From NCBI GenBank assembly GCA_030549335.1, contig CM060194.1:32074171-32138170 (forward strand): a stretch of 64,000 nucleotides of DNA. The letters run 5' to 3'. The translations under genes were made by a program, and so were the position numbers. This DNA comes from Pontederia crassipes (lineage: Eukaryota > Streptophyta > Magnoliopsida > Commelinales > Pontederiaceae). This document shows positions 45,180 through 56,519 of the stretch, piece by piece (position 1 is the first letter of the stretch; each line of letters opens with the position of its first letter). A model generated the notes under the pieces. That model had not been told where the DNA came from, did not search any database, and was given only the letters and a program-made list of their open reading frames with translations.

Positions 45180-45829
45180 GGGAAAAGAGCGCCTCCTTAG
45201 AGGGCGCGCTAAGGAGGCTGCTGAGCAGCATTGTGCACCGTCGGATCTCATCCGACGGTGCACATTTTTTTTTAACATTTTTCTTTACCTACGTAATCTC
45301 CATCGTCCGTAGCAGCTTGGACGGTCGAGATCGAACGAATCAACTCCCCCTTTTTCGCGTGAACGAAGTCGAGGAGGAGGGCAGCGGCAATGGTGTTCGG
45401 GATCGGCAGCGGCGCGAGCAGGGCAGCCGTGCGAGCGGCGGCGGCGTGAGCAGCGGCGCTAGCAGATCGGTGGATCCGATGACGGAGAGGATGCGAAAGA
45501 GGGAGAAAGGGAAGATGACGAGAAGGCGACGGTGGCACCAAATCGAAAGGCATATCGGAGGAGGAGGGCAGTGGCGGGAGCAGCGGCGGCGCGACAGCGG
45601 CAATGGCGTTCCGCAGCGGCGGCGGAAGTGGCGAGCAGCGACAGCGGCAAAGACGTTTGGCAGCGGGCACACAACGAGCAGATCGGTGGCGACCGGCGAG
45701 CACACGGCGGCCAGCAAGGAGGTGATTGGAGAGGGAGGAGGTGGTGGATAACACGAAAAAAAAAAGGGAGCCGTTGGATGCCATCCGCATGCTGCTTAGC
45801 GCAGGGTGCTAAGCAGCCGCTCTTTTCCC
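45180..45829. mobile_element. Mutator-like non-autonomous element with GC-rich core
   Basis: The ends GGGAAAAGAGCGCCTCCTTAG and (inverted) GGGAAAAGAGCGGCTGCTTAG are flanked by a perfect 9-bp duplication, TTGAACAAA, at 45171-45179 and 45830-45838. That length is diagnostic of the Mutator superfamily. A subterminal perfect hairpin (13-nt arms GTGCACCGTCGGA, 5-nt loop) lies at 45233-45263. The core is rich in CGG/CAG and opens long frames on both strands, which is composition rather than a gene. A captured gene piece (Pack-MULE) is possible but not recognised. Confidence 0.85.
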
Positions 45830-45838
45830 TTGAACAAA

Positions 45839-46806
45839 TTGACCTGACCTAATCAGGTCGATGCCACTATGGGTCAAATTCAACTCAACCACTTTTTCTT
45901 TTATTTTTTTATTTTTTTCCCTCACTTTTTATATTTATTTAATATAAAAATATTTTCTAATATTTTCTAAAACATAAAATAAGCTTCTAAATATCCAAAT
46001 ATTATTTCCATACTTCAAATAATTTATTTATTTTTAAAACATGAATCAAATATAAGCTTAAATTTAAATTTAAAAAAGTAAAAAATATCGGGAGCTATCA
46101 CTGTTTGATCTGCTTTTCAGATTAGATTTGAACAGTGATAACTTCCTTATAATCGAACAGTGATAACTCCCTTATAATCTTGATCGTCCATCTAATTTTA
46201 TTTAACATGGTTTTGATCTCAACTGTACTTATTAACTTATCATTTATATCTAATCGCTGATCTGAGTGTAGGATTGGGTTGCAGGAAAATTTTATTTCTG
46301 TTTATTTTCAATATAAATGAATAGTTTGTATAGTTAAATTCAATATTATTTGAAAACTAATACTTGATTTCTAAAGCCAATTTGTAGGAAATCAAATATC
46401 ACTTAATGTGGAAATTTTGCGTTAGTGTCTTTCCTATAAATTACTTTATTACTAAATTTATATTAATAATTCTATCTTATTATTAATTCTAAATATTTAT
46501 ATGGCATTAACTTTTATCAATTAAATCAGTTGCTTATACTTAAACTAAGCTATTTTTATTTAATGATAATAATTCCTGTACTATACTCGTTTAGAAAATG
46601 GTTTCAAAAGTTATGACTTTTGAGTTTGAACGTGGTAATGACACCAACTATGAAATATCGAGTTATAGAATAAGGTACAAACTTGTGCACGATAACCTAA
46701 ATCTTGTCATCGAATAAGACACTCCTATTCTTTCGGAGAAGGCACTAGTGATCAAATGAACGCATTCAATAAGAAAATGCTCATAAAAAAATAAGATATG
46801 AACATA
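45839..46806. other. AT-rich intergenic DNA
   Basis: A short duplicated block (GAACAGTGATAACT.CCTTATAAT) occurs at about 46118-46180. No genes are seen. Confidence 0.5.
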
Positions 46807-46811
46807 CAACT

Positions 46812-47012
46812 TGTAATAACTCAAGCAATTGTGTATAATCTGATGATGTTATTGAATGAAGTATACAACTTTATATACACACATTATTCATTGTTACAAC
46901 AAGAATGTAGTTACAATTCTGTTGCACGTATTAGCAGCCGTTGGAATAGGTATGCATAGTGGAGCGAGTCTGCTGGGCATAGTGGACACCTGAAGTCACG
47001 TTCTAGCTAACA
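46812..47012 (-). repeat. 3' LTR of copia element 2
   Basis: TGTAATAACTCAAGCAATTG...TTCTAGCTAACA. It differs from the other LTR by G/A, C/T and A/G in the last 60 bases. The adjacent plus-strand TCCCCCC (47013-47019) is the polypurine tract. Confidence 0.93.
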
Positions 47013-47687
47013 TCCCCCCGCAAGTCCGGTGAGGTCGGCGACCGAGACGAAGCTTGTCACGCAAGAATTGAAATTGTCGACCAGTAACTGCTTTCGTCAT
47101 AAGGTCTACGATTTGGTCTTTGTGGATATGTAACGTACTTGGAGGCGGCGGGAGAAAACTTCATCACGAACGAAGTGGAAATCGACTTCAATGTGCTTCG
47201 TGCGAGCATGGAAAATCGGATTAGCTATGAGATAGGTGGCACCAATGTTGTCACACCAGATAATTGGGGAGGGTAAGGTCGGAAAACCAAGCTCCTTCAT
47301 AAGAGAGCGTAGCCATATTAGTTCAGCAGTTGCATCAGCCAAGGCTTTGTACTCGGACTCAGTGGAGGATCGGGAGATAGTCTTTTGCTTCTTGGCGGAC
47401 CAGGAGATGAGGTTGGGTCCTAGGTAAATAGCATAGCCACCAATAGATTTACGATCATGGGGACTGCCGGCCCAATCAGCATCAGAAAATGCTTGGAGTT
47501 GAAGAGACGATGAAGGGGTGATGTGCAGACAGAAATCGAGGGTGCCACAAAGGTAGCATAGGAGGTGTTTCACCCCTTGCCGGTGAGCAGTGGTAGGCTG
47601 GTGCATGAATTGGCTGAGATAATTGACCGCGAAGGCAACATCAGGCCTGGTGATGCACAGGTACTGTAAAGCGCCAACTGTTTGACG
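47013..47687 (-). pseudogene. Copia element 2 RNase H
   Basis: RQTVGALQYLCITRPDVAFA is followed by FSDADWAGSPHDRKSIGGYA, STESEYKALADATAELIWL and HARTKHIEVDFHFVRDEV, the copia RNase H signatures. A frameshift near 47110 moves the last ~25 residues (IVDLMTKAVTG, FLRDKLRLG) into another frame before the purine tract. Confidence 0.92.
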
Positions 47688-48437
47688 TTACAGAGCAGCA
47701 TCAGTGAAAGTGGTGTTATTAGGAGTGGATTTGGCTGTGTTAGGGAGAGGACTCTTGACAGGCTTGGCTGCAAGCATGTTAGTGTGTTGCAAAATAGAGT
47801 GTACGTAGCGTTTTTGAGAAAGAGCAAGACTGCTGGTGGTACGAAGTATTTCAAGTCCGAGAAAGGAATGCAAAGCACCGAGATCGCTAATGGCAAAGCA
47901 GTGGGCAAGATGTTTTTTAATGTCTTCTGTTAGGCATGAGCGGGAGCCTGTGATGATTATATCATCAACGTAAATAAGAACAAATGCAACAGTTGTTTGG
48001 CGATGAAGAATGAATAATGAAGTATCTGTGGCAGAGGCATTTAATCCGAATGACAAAAGTTCAGTGGCGAGTGTCTGAAACCAGGCGTGTGGAGCTTGTT
48101 TGAGGCCGTAGATGGCTTTGTGTAAGCGACATACATGAGTGGGGTGATTAGGATCAATGAAGCCCGGGGGTTGAGTCATGTAGACAGTCTCATATAGCTG
48201 GCCATGTAAGAATGTGTTACTAACATCGAGTTGGTGGAGCGGCCAAGAACGTGATATAGCAAGGCATAGAATTAACCAGATGGTGGTGGGATTGATAACA
48301 GGACTGAATGTTTCAGTGTAGTCAATGTCGAGTGCCCGGTGGAATCCCTTCGCAACAAGACGTGCTTTGTGGCGATCAAAGGAGCCATCAGCATGAAATT
48401 TGGTTCTATAGATCCATCGACACCCGACGACATTCAT
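47688..48437 (-). pseudogene. Copia element 2 reverse transcriptase
   Basis: MNVVGCRWIYRTKFHADGSF opens the domain. HKARLVAKGFHRALDIDYTE, HQLDVSNTFLHGQL, LHKAIYGLKQAPHAW and LIYVDDIIITG follow, with the catalytic YVDD intact. The 5' junction to integrase is frameshifted. TAA at 47688 replaces a codon between DAAL and RQTVGALQYL. Confidence 0.95.
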
Positions 48438-48630
48438 ATGGGGGTGTGGGGCACCAGTGTCCAGGTGCCGTTCCGAAGCAAGGCATTAAACTCATCGTCC
48501 ATTGCATGACGCAGGTGGGAATAGTAATTGCCTTGGAGAAACAGTTGGGGGTGTCATGGGTTTTGGACTGTGAGGTACATAGAAGGGCTTTGTAGGCGGC
48601 AAGTTGACGATAATTAATAGGCTGGCGGGG

Positions 48631-50361
48631 TCAAAGGTTGCGTGGAGCAAGTTGTAGTGGAGAACCTGGAGGTGACGAGGGGGTGGACGGGGAGTTGGAG
48701 AGAGGAAGCGAAGGGGAGATAAAGTCATGAGGTGCACATGGTAGTGGTAGAGGAATTGAGAGGAAAGGGGTTGGAGGAGATGGAGGCATCGAGGGGGATG
48801 ATGAGATTTGGGCAAAAGGAAACTCGGATTCAATAAAGCGGACATGGCGAGCGATATACATTTTTCCAGTGGGGGGATGAAAGCATCGATAACCTGCAGT
48901 GTGTGAGTGGTAGCCAAGGAAGACACAGCGCAGGGCATGAGCTTGAAACTTGTGGCGATTGTAAGCACGAGTATGCGGATAGATCGCACAACCAAAGGCG
49001 CGTAGGTGTGTGTAAGTAGGGTGTTGTTTATGAAGGCGTTGGTAGGGAGTTTGAGAATGCAAGGTGAGGGTGGGCAGAATGTTAATTAAATAAACAGAAG
49101 TGTCCATAGCGTGATGCCAGAATCTGTGTGGAACTGAAACATGTGTTAACAAGGTGAGAGCAGTTTCGACAACATGTCAAATTTTTCGTTCAACAAGACC
49201 ATTTTGTTGATGTTTGTGTGGACATGTAAGACGATGGGCAATACCATGCGTAGCAAGATAGTTTTTCAGGGACAGGAATTCGCCGCCGCGATCTGTTTGC
49301 AAGCTTTTAAGTTGGTGGCCAAATTGGCGTTCGACAAATTTATGAAAAAGTGGAAAAAGCTGCGCAACATCAGACTTATGAATAAGTGGGTACAGCCAGG
49401 TAAAACGACTATAGTCATCTACAAGGATTAGAAAATAAGAATGTCCGGCAGCAGATTTTTGTGGTGTTGGTCCCCAAAGATCCGCAAAAATGAGCTGCAA
49501 TGGTGCAGAGGCCATGTTATTGGTGCATGGAAGGTGGAGTTCAGTGGATTTCCCATGGATGCAAGCGGCGCAGCATGCTGTAGAAGTTGAAGCAGACAAG
49601 TGATGGCGGCGAAGAATTGTTGTGAGGATGCGCTGGTGCGGATGACCGAGACGGGCGTGCCATGTTGAGGAAGAGATGCTGGAAGTGAATGCAGCTGGGG
49701 CGGCGGTGGGTAGTGGAAGATGGTACAAACCATCTTTAATTTGCCCGTGGAGGAGCGGCCGTTGAGTTACCTTGTCCTTGACAACAAAATAGGTAGGATG
49801 AAATTCAAAGATGCAATTATTATCAAGTGCAAACTGCCGAACCGAAAGAAGATTGCGTGTTATTGCAGGAACATGTAAAATACTTTGCATGGTTAGATAT
49901 TTGGTAGGGACATGAACCTCTGTTCGACCAATATGTTGGATAAGAAGTGCATTACCATTGCCTACTTGGAATGTGTCAGTGCATGTATATGGCTCTGATA
50001 GTTGCAGGTTCTGTAAGTCAGGAGTAGTGTGATGCATGGCACCTGTGACGGGAAACCAGTCCGCATACACGCCAGGAAGCGCAGGAGAGGTCGATTGAAC
50101 AGCAGCTGATGCATGGCCCAAGATTGGCTTGAGCCTGTTGATAGCCATAGTTTCGTTGACGACAATGCCAGGGAGAGTGTCCTTGTATGCCACAAACAGG
50201 ACATGGCGAGCACCTTGAACGCGCACGTCCTCGACCACCACGCGTCGGAGTGGTTCTGGAGCGTGAGGTTGAAGCAGGAGTGAACTTGGGGGAGTGGGAG
50301 GCATAGTTGACAGTTGGTTGGAATCCATCAACGACCTTGGTTGCTTGAAGATGAATCTCAT
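48631..50361 (-). pseudogene. Copia element 2 protease and integrase
   Basis: The protease region reads WFPVTGAMHHTTPD. The catalytic Asp of DTGA is replaced by Val, so it should be inactive. Pre-integrase motifs are QIKDGLYHLPLP and WHARLGHPHQRIL. Integrase shows a CxxC zinc finger, ILVDDYSRFTW, LQTDRGGEF and HKHQQNGLVERK, so the D,D,E residues are present. A TGA after ERKI (49177) separates this from HVVETALTLLTH, which continues in the same frame to 48631. Confidence 0.92.
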
Positions 50362-50995
50362 GAGACATTAAGATGCTCTGCAATTCTGGAAAGGGTGTCG
50401 AGGTTGACCATGCTGCAAGTGAGGCAACAACACTGCTATAATTACCATGAAGGTTGTTGAAGATGATAGCATTGAAGGCAGACGTCGAGAGAGGTTGCCC
50501 AGCGGCAGTGAGCTCGTCAGCGATATGCTTGGCCTGACGGAGAAATGTCGGCAGCGGGGTATCGCCTTGTCAAAGATTATGGAGCTGCATCTGCAGTTGC
50601 AGTATGAGTGTTTCAGTGGGCGTTCCATAGGCTTGGCGAAGTACAAGCCACACGTCACGAGCAGTAGTGAGGCCAACAACAGTTGAGAGAACTTCCTTAG
50701 ACAGTGAAGCAAGAAGCCAGCTGAGGAGTTGTTGATCTCGTCGATGCCATTCAACATACTGAGGAGGAGCAGTATCACCTGTGGGTGGTGTTGGAAAAAG
50801 GCTCTGGGAGTGGAGATGATCTTCAAGACTGAAGCTGCAAATAAGAGGTTTAATTTGGGTATGCAAAAGGAGATAATTGGTTGGGGTAAGTTTTAAGGAA
50901 ATGTAGTGATGAGCTTGCATAGGTGGTAGAGGAGGAGAGCTGGAAGCTTCGTGGGGAGAGGACATGGAGGTGGACGAAGTGTGAGAAGTTGTCAT
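50010..50995 (-). pseudogene. Copia element 2 gag
   Basis: It begins MTTSHTSSTSMSSPHEASSS, then HYISLKLTPTNYLLLHTQIK and WLVLRQAYGTPTETLILQLQ, the plant copia gag (UBN2-type) pattern. An in-frame TGA (50570-50572) interrupts it. The same frame then continues with LPTFLRQAKHIADELTAAG and a zinc knuckle, CPVCGIQGHSPWHC (CX2CX4HX4C). Confidence 0.88.
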
Positions 50996-51000
50996 TGCAA

Positions 51001-51013
51001 GGCTCTGATACCA
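51001..51013 (-). other. Primer-binding site of copia element 2
   Basis: The minus strand reads TGGTATCAGAGCC immediately next to the LTR TG...CA end, complementary to initiator tRNA-Met. Confidence 0.9.
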
Positions 51014-51214
51014 TGTAATAACTCAAGCAATTGTGTATAATCTGATGATGTTATTGAATGAAGTATACAACTTTATATACACACATTATTCATTGTTACA
51101 ACAAGAATGTAGTTACAATTCTGTTGCACGTATTAGCAGCCATTGGAATAGGTATGCATAGTGGAGCGAGTCTGTTGGGCATAGTGGACACCTGAAGTCA
51201 CGTTCTGGCTAACA
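51014..51214 (-). repeat. 5' LTR of copia element 2
   Basis: TGTAATAACTCAAGCAATTG...TTCTGGCTAACA, followed by the target duplication CAACT. Confidence 0.93.
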
Positions 51215-51395
51215 CAACTCCTCTTACACAAGTAGACCATGAAAGGAACAGAGGAAGCTCATGTCATTCAACATAAGGAAAATCTCAAGGGCCTAAAAAA
51301 TAATTCAAGTGAAAGACCGCACGTGAAACTTGGTATTCTCGCAAAAGGTTCTCACTTTGGGACCGACTGTTACTCAAGGAAACAAGGAAACAATA

Positions 51396-51966
51396 GGGCC
51401 GCGTTTGTTTGCGAAATCGGGACGGAACTACGCTCTTGTTCCACCCGGTTCCACCAAACGCGAGTTAAAACCGTAGTTCCAGATGAGAAACTAAATTGAT
51501 GGAATTGGAGGTTGTCTCTCTTTTCCTTTTTTTTTTTACACGACATATTACTTTTTTAAATTTCTTTTTTTTTCTTTTCTCTCAAACCATAACTTTCATA
51601 AAATAAATTATTTTGTAAATATAAAATATTATTAATAATGGATTAATAAAATATTATTTATTACTTATTATTTTATTAAAAAATTAATATTTCATCAAAT
51701 ATAATTAATTTAAAAAAGCTTTTTATATTTAAATAATATATTTTTAGCAAAATTTTTCCTATAAAAATTTTTATTTTAATTAATAATAAAATTATACTTT
51801 ATAATTATAATAATCATTTTTAATTCAAAATCCACCAAAAAATCATCCATCACATCTACTTTTTACTATCACATCAACCACCTTATTCCATAATCCGAAC
51901 TAATCTATCAATTCAACTAGCACCGAGAACTTAGGAGGAACCGTAGTTTTGATTCCAAACGACCCC
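51396..51966. mobile_element. AT-rich MITE with GGG(G)(C)CG-type inverted ends
   Basis: The left end GGGCCGCGTTTGTTTGCG and the inverted right end GGGGTCGTTTGGAATC share a G-run plus CGTTTG. ACTACG motifs follow inside both ends. The centre is AT-rich and related, inverted, to 23125-23640. No certain target duplication is seen, so the superfamily (hAT or Harbinger) is open. Confidence 0.55.
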
Positions 51967-52109
51967 AATGGCCAACAAAAGAGAGCCCATGAAGTCTGAT
52001 TTCATTGTTGTGAGTGCAATAGCACGACGACAAACATTAAAAAATGATGGGTCGATTTTAGATCGACCCACCATATTGCCCAGACGAAGCAAGGAATGAT
52101 CAACTTTAC

Positions 52110-52330
52110 CGAGTAAAAAAGGGTGAACATTGGATCTACATGGGTAATAACACTAACTGAATGTGGAGAGTGTTAGAAAATATAGGCTCAATGTTACAGA
52201 AAACTTTATGATCCTACAGCTACATGATGTCATATATGCCATAAAATTTGCAGAAACTTGATTTGTTCATGTTCTAGGAAGAGACTTTTAGGTCTATTTG
52301 TATAAGGTAAACAGAACCTGAAGTGACAAG
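52110..52330 (+). pseudogene. Possible copia protease/pre-integrase relic
   Basis: Frames including ILQLHDVIYAIKF and FVHVLGRDF resemble the copia segment L.L.DVLYVP....LISV. They lie next to a GNNT-like stretch. Stops are frequent and no LTRs are seen, so this is a weak call. Confidence 0.25.
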
Positions 52331-53154
52331 GACCATCCCAGAATCCATCATTTTAATCCTAATTTTTCTCTTTGTTTGAACGACCTCCTCCTTAAGCATC
52401 AACGGCGGATCCTTGTAGCAACAACATCCTATCTAAGCATATCAACATCTGAGCATGGTGGCCACATCCAAGTGCCGCAGCAACCTTCAAATTCCACCTC
52501 ATACTCCATGTGCCTCGCCAACATTCAAATGTCCACCTGCATAGTACCACTCCAACCAATCCTCTACGACTTGAACACTCCCTGCCTAGGCTTCGTCAAA
52601 GTGATGTCAATCTCCAAGCACTAATTGCAACTTCATCACTTTTCATCTCTCTTCCTAGTGATGTAGTGTTTGAAAAATCCATGTAAACCATGTAGTGTGA
52701 TTCCATTTTGACGATTTATGATCAAAGTAAAAAGAAATAATCTTTTTATTACAAATAAAAATTAGAAACAATTTAAAATCCTAAAGAGAATGAGAAGATG
52801 GATGGATGGATAGATCTCAACACCTATGGAACACTCAAAGATTGTGATCGTGCCTTGTAGCAATGGTCAATGCGATCACGACGATTGATCATTGGTTGTA
52901 AGGATCATTCGAAATAGTATGGAGATAACAGAGAAAATAGAGTCAAAATGAGAGTGGATTTAAAGCTTATGAGATAAAGGATGTGGATGATTAGATTAAA
53001 TAGATAAAAAAGATGGCCCAAAAGTAACAAATAAAAAAAAGTTAATCTCTCCATACTTCCTAACATATCTCCATGCCTAGTGAACTTTGTTTGACTAGAA
53101 AAAATGACTCATGTACCAAAAAAAATCATAGTATTAATAAATATAATAAGATGT
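52331..53154. other. Unassigned intergenic DNA
   Basis: No recognisable gene. A plus ORF at 52376-52624 lacks domain features. Confidence 0.4.
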
Positions 53155-54946
53155 AAAGGTTGTGTCTGGTTGGGAACAAAGCACCTGAACTTCTGAATGT
53201 TCTGCCAAACACCAGCATTTGTTCTGGTGGGACCTGCCAGAATATTTAATTTGGTCAAAGGGTTTTGTTCCGCATTGTTCTCGAAAAAAGTTTTGGCCTC
53301 TCGAAATGTTCTGACTCATGTTGGAACCCCCTCGAATCCCACCTCGTACCTGCCCCCAAAACCAGATCTCTCCATTCTCCCGCAAATGCCCGTGGTCGCT
53401 TCTCTTCCTTCCGACCTCATCGCTTCTCCCTTTTCCCAGGCCACATCCGGCAGACGCACGATGGCAGACGACGGCAAGATCGGCCAAGAAGGTTCGCAGG
53501 TACGCTCTCTTCCTTCCGGCGAGTTTCTTCGAGTCCAAATTTTTGTTTCCTGTCTCGCTTGCTCAGGTTTTGCAACGTGATGTCCGATCTATCTCTGTCG
53601 GCGTTCTGGTTTTTGAAGCAGAGTCTCTCCTCGTCCGACAATGTCCGAAGTTCGTCATTTTTTTAGGCACATCAGCCAATTTTTTGAATCTTAGATCTAG
53701 GATTTCCCGAGTTCACATGTCGGCCTCACCGACGACAGTTGTTTCGAATGGTTTCAAATCTTCATTTGGGTTGATCGTCCGACATCAATTTTTCCATCTT
53801 TGCTTTTTTGAATCTGAACTATAGTGTTTTCGGACATAAGATCAAGGGTCTACGGGTGTCATTTCTCGCTCGCAATGTTGAAATTTCTCCCTCGCAATCT
53901 TGAGATCTTGGTTTGCTGGCGATATAGGATTCCAGCGGTTTCTTGGTCTTCATTTTTCAAGCCTTTGTCCCTCAATCGGTCGTCCGACATGGATTTTTCT
54001 ATCTTCTATTTTTTGAATCATAAATATAGTGTTTTCGAACCTAAGATCTATCTATGTGGGTCATGGAATCTCCCTCGCAAGCTTCAGATCTTGGTTTGCC
54101 GACGATTTACTTATTTGTGGATTCACTTTTTCATAATTTGTATTACATTCCTACATTCCCCTCCCGCGATGACATCCTTGGTATAAACGACCATCGAGGA
54201 ACCACATCTCCTTCTTGGATTCATGAGTTTTGTGATGTCGTGTAAGGTCCTTAAACTACATTTCTTGCAAACTATTGGAACACGGAATGTGTTGCATGCT
54301 TACTAATCGAAACTTCTCTTGTTCCTTAGACATGTCGTTATCATGTTGTTATATGGATTAAATTATAGTTTGCTATGTGTTGACATCATCGACTTCCCAT
54401 CATCAAATTTTCCTTTGCGTTGTAATTTACATGAGTTGAGTATATGACTCTCAGTAGACCATTAGCAAAAAGTACTTGAATTAATTGCTAATGACGTTCA
54501 CTCCACATGTATTAATCATTGGACCCATGTCTTCAATTTTCAACAAAGAATTTCTAATTGTGCTTAACATGTATGTTCTCCGTACTTAAAGCTAGTTTAG
54601 TTCACCACCCCCTATTTCATGTACTTAGATATTTGACGATGGTTTCCAATTGCGTTCAACCTCCGGCATATATAAATTGGCATAGCAATCACTTTCATGC
54701 ACTAGGAATTCAAGCAATTTCATTGAGTAGGAAATTACGTTCTATTTCACAAAGATGAATGTGTAGGAGGTTGAGTAATCATGAGGCCAGTCCTATATGA
54801 CACTAATCAACTTGAAAACCAACTTAGCACAGCATGCTTGCTTTTGTCCCCTTAGCGTCGTCGTAAGATAATATGTTATATTGTTGTACAACTTCTCATA
54901 CAGTCTCCTTTTTCAATGCTCTTTCGTTGGTCTTCCATAGACAATA

Positions 54947-56215
54947 ATGAGTTCCACTAAAGAAAAAAAGATGGTCTCCACTTCGGAGAAGGCACGATCG
55001 AGCCATTGGTCGCCAAATATGGATGCCTTCTTCGTTGGGATGATGATGTAGGAGAACGTCGATGGTTACTTTCGAAGTAATACCTTCATGTCAGAAGTGT
55101 GGAAAAGAATGTGCAACAGGTTCAACGAGCACTTTGGTGAGAGAATGACTATCGAGCATATGAAGAACCATCTCAAAGTTATGAAAAGGAATTTTGAGTT
55201 TTGTAGAACTCTAGTTAACAAAAGTGGGTTGGGATAGGATCCGGAGAAGTGCATGCCATAGCCCTCGGAAGAGGGAATGTTGGAGGAAGTGATTGTGGTG
55301 AGCACTTATTTATTAAACATACCCGCCCAATTCTGTAGCTATTAGGATGTACTGACGTCTCTTTTTTCCTATATCAGGTTAACAAAGATTACATGATGGT
55401 AAAAAAATAAATAGTTCCCTCATTAACTTTGTCTTCTTGTTCACGAAGGACACTGCCATGGGGAACCAAGATGATGTATTTAGAAGAGGAACAAGATAGC
55501 TCCGACGATAACATTATTGATATGACCACCCCCTAGGACCAGATAAAGAGAACAATCCTAAGGCTACCAAACATGCGCTGCCAAGTTCTTATGGAACTAC
55601 ATCTTCTGGAAAGAGAATGAGGTTTGGTTCCATTCCAATCACTTGAAGAAGAAATCTAATGAAGGAAATGTTGGCCCTGCAGCAGAAGAAGAATAGCACT
55701 GCCGATGAGTGTTGGGTAAAGCTAGAGGACAAGATGTCCAACCTTCCCTCACATGTCAAGTTGGCTATCGCTTATGCATTCAAGACGAGAAGGAGTTATG
55801 GACATTCATGCGATGCGACGATCAAATGCTTGAAGGTTGGACAGGGAGAAAGGTGTCGGAGTATTATCGTCTACCCCCTCCTACGTCGCCGACAATGGGA
55901 TTCACATCATTCTTGGCTAAGCAAGGGCAGGCGCATGTTGCATTTGGGGCAACGCCCGCTACATCTACGATTACTTTTGTAGCTTCATCGGCAATCCCTC
56001 TTCCTAATGTTCGTGCATCCTTCCTCGGAGCTAGTAGTATGGAAAATCTCTTTGCGACGTATCATAGCGTGCCGATGCCACTCAATGTGACCAATCCGTA
56101 TTTTAGTCCGAGTAAAGTAGTAAGACCTGTAAACCCAAGTTACGCATTACCTTCTCGACGTTTCATTCCACCTAGATCCAGTGGGGTCGAGGCTTTTTCG
56201 AGCGACACAGAGTAG
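54947..56215 (+). pseudogene. Harbinger ORF with Myb/SANT-like domain
   Basis: After CTTCCATAG an ATG begins MSSTKEKKMVSTSEKARSSH. The next part reads WSPNMDAFFVGMM, a stop, GYFRSNTFMSEVWKRMCNRF, then MTIEHMKNHLKVMKRNFEF and LVNKSGLG followed by a stop where Trp is expected. The trihelix-like Myb domain of PIF ORFs has this layout. Later frames (55709-56215) are Ser/Pro-rich and may be the C-terminal part. Several TAG/TGA codons show decay. Confidence 0.65.
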
Positions 56216-56519
56216 TATCTTTTGGCTGGTTGTCATATCTTGTTGTCTGTGGTCCATGTACTTTTGTGTGCATGAGTTGTGCAATGTAAGAGATCTGAAC
56301 ATGCTGTAATCTAAGTAGTAGATGTACTCAGCCTCATGTGTATACTATTATATATGCTACGTACTTCCCACCAGACTGTGTATGTGTTTGTTTTATACTA
56401 TGGCTACAATTATGTTGTGCTACCCTTCAGACGTATTAGTTCTAGCCATGCTTTTGCGCGTATCTATTTTGACTTACATCACTTATGTTGTGCTAGATGA
56501 ATGTTGAACAAATGTGGTC

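Larger units (their letters stand above)
46812..51214 (-). mobile_element. Ty1/copia retrotransposon, complete in structure
   Basis: LTRs of 201 bp (46812-47012 and 51014-51214) differ at only three positions, all transitions. The target duplication CAACT lies at 46807-46811 and 51215-51219. The Met-tRNA primer site (51001-51013) and polypurine tract (47013-47019) are in place. Gag, protease, integrase, reverse transcriptase and RNase H follow in copia order on the minus strand. The frame is broken by stops at about 50570, 49177 and 47688, frame changes near 50140, 48440-48640 and 47110, and a mutated protease active site. Total length is 4.4 kb with short LTRs, possibly Ale-like. Confidence 0.95.

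Noticed and set aside
45233..45790. 172-codon ORFs on both strands
   Set aside because: They lie in the GC-rich core of a Mutator-like element, are low-complexity, and no conserved peptide is seen.
52048..52070. Perfect short inverted repeat TGGGTCGAT / ATCGACCCA
   Set aside because: The arms are only nine bases with a five-base loop, without T-run, target duplication or gene context. It is probably chance.
53197..53824. Several overlapping ORFs of 120-170 codons near the left end of the Harbinger element
   Set aside because: They lie in the element's leader region in three competing frames without recognisable domains. They are more likely untranslated or intronic sequence of the transposon.
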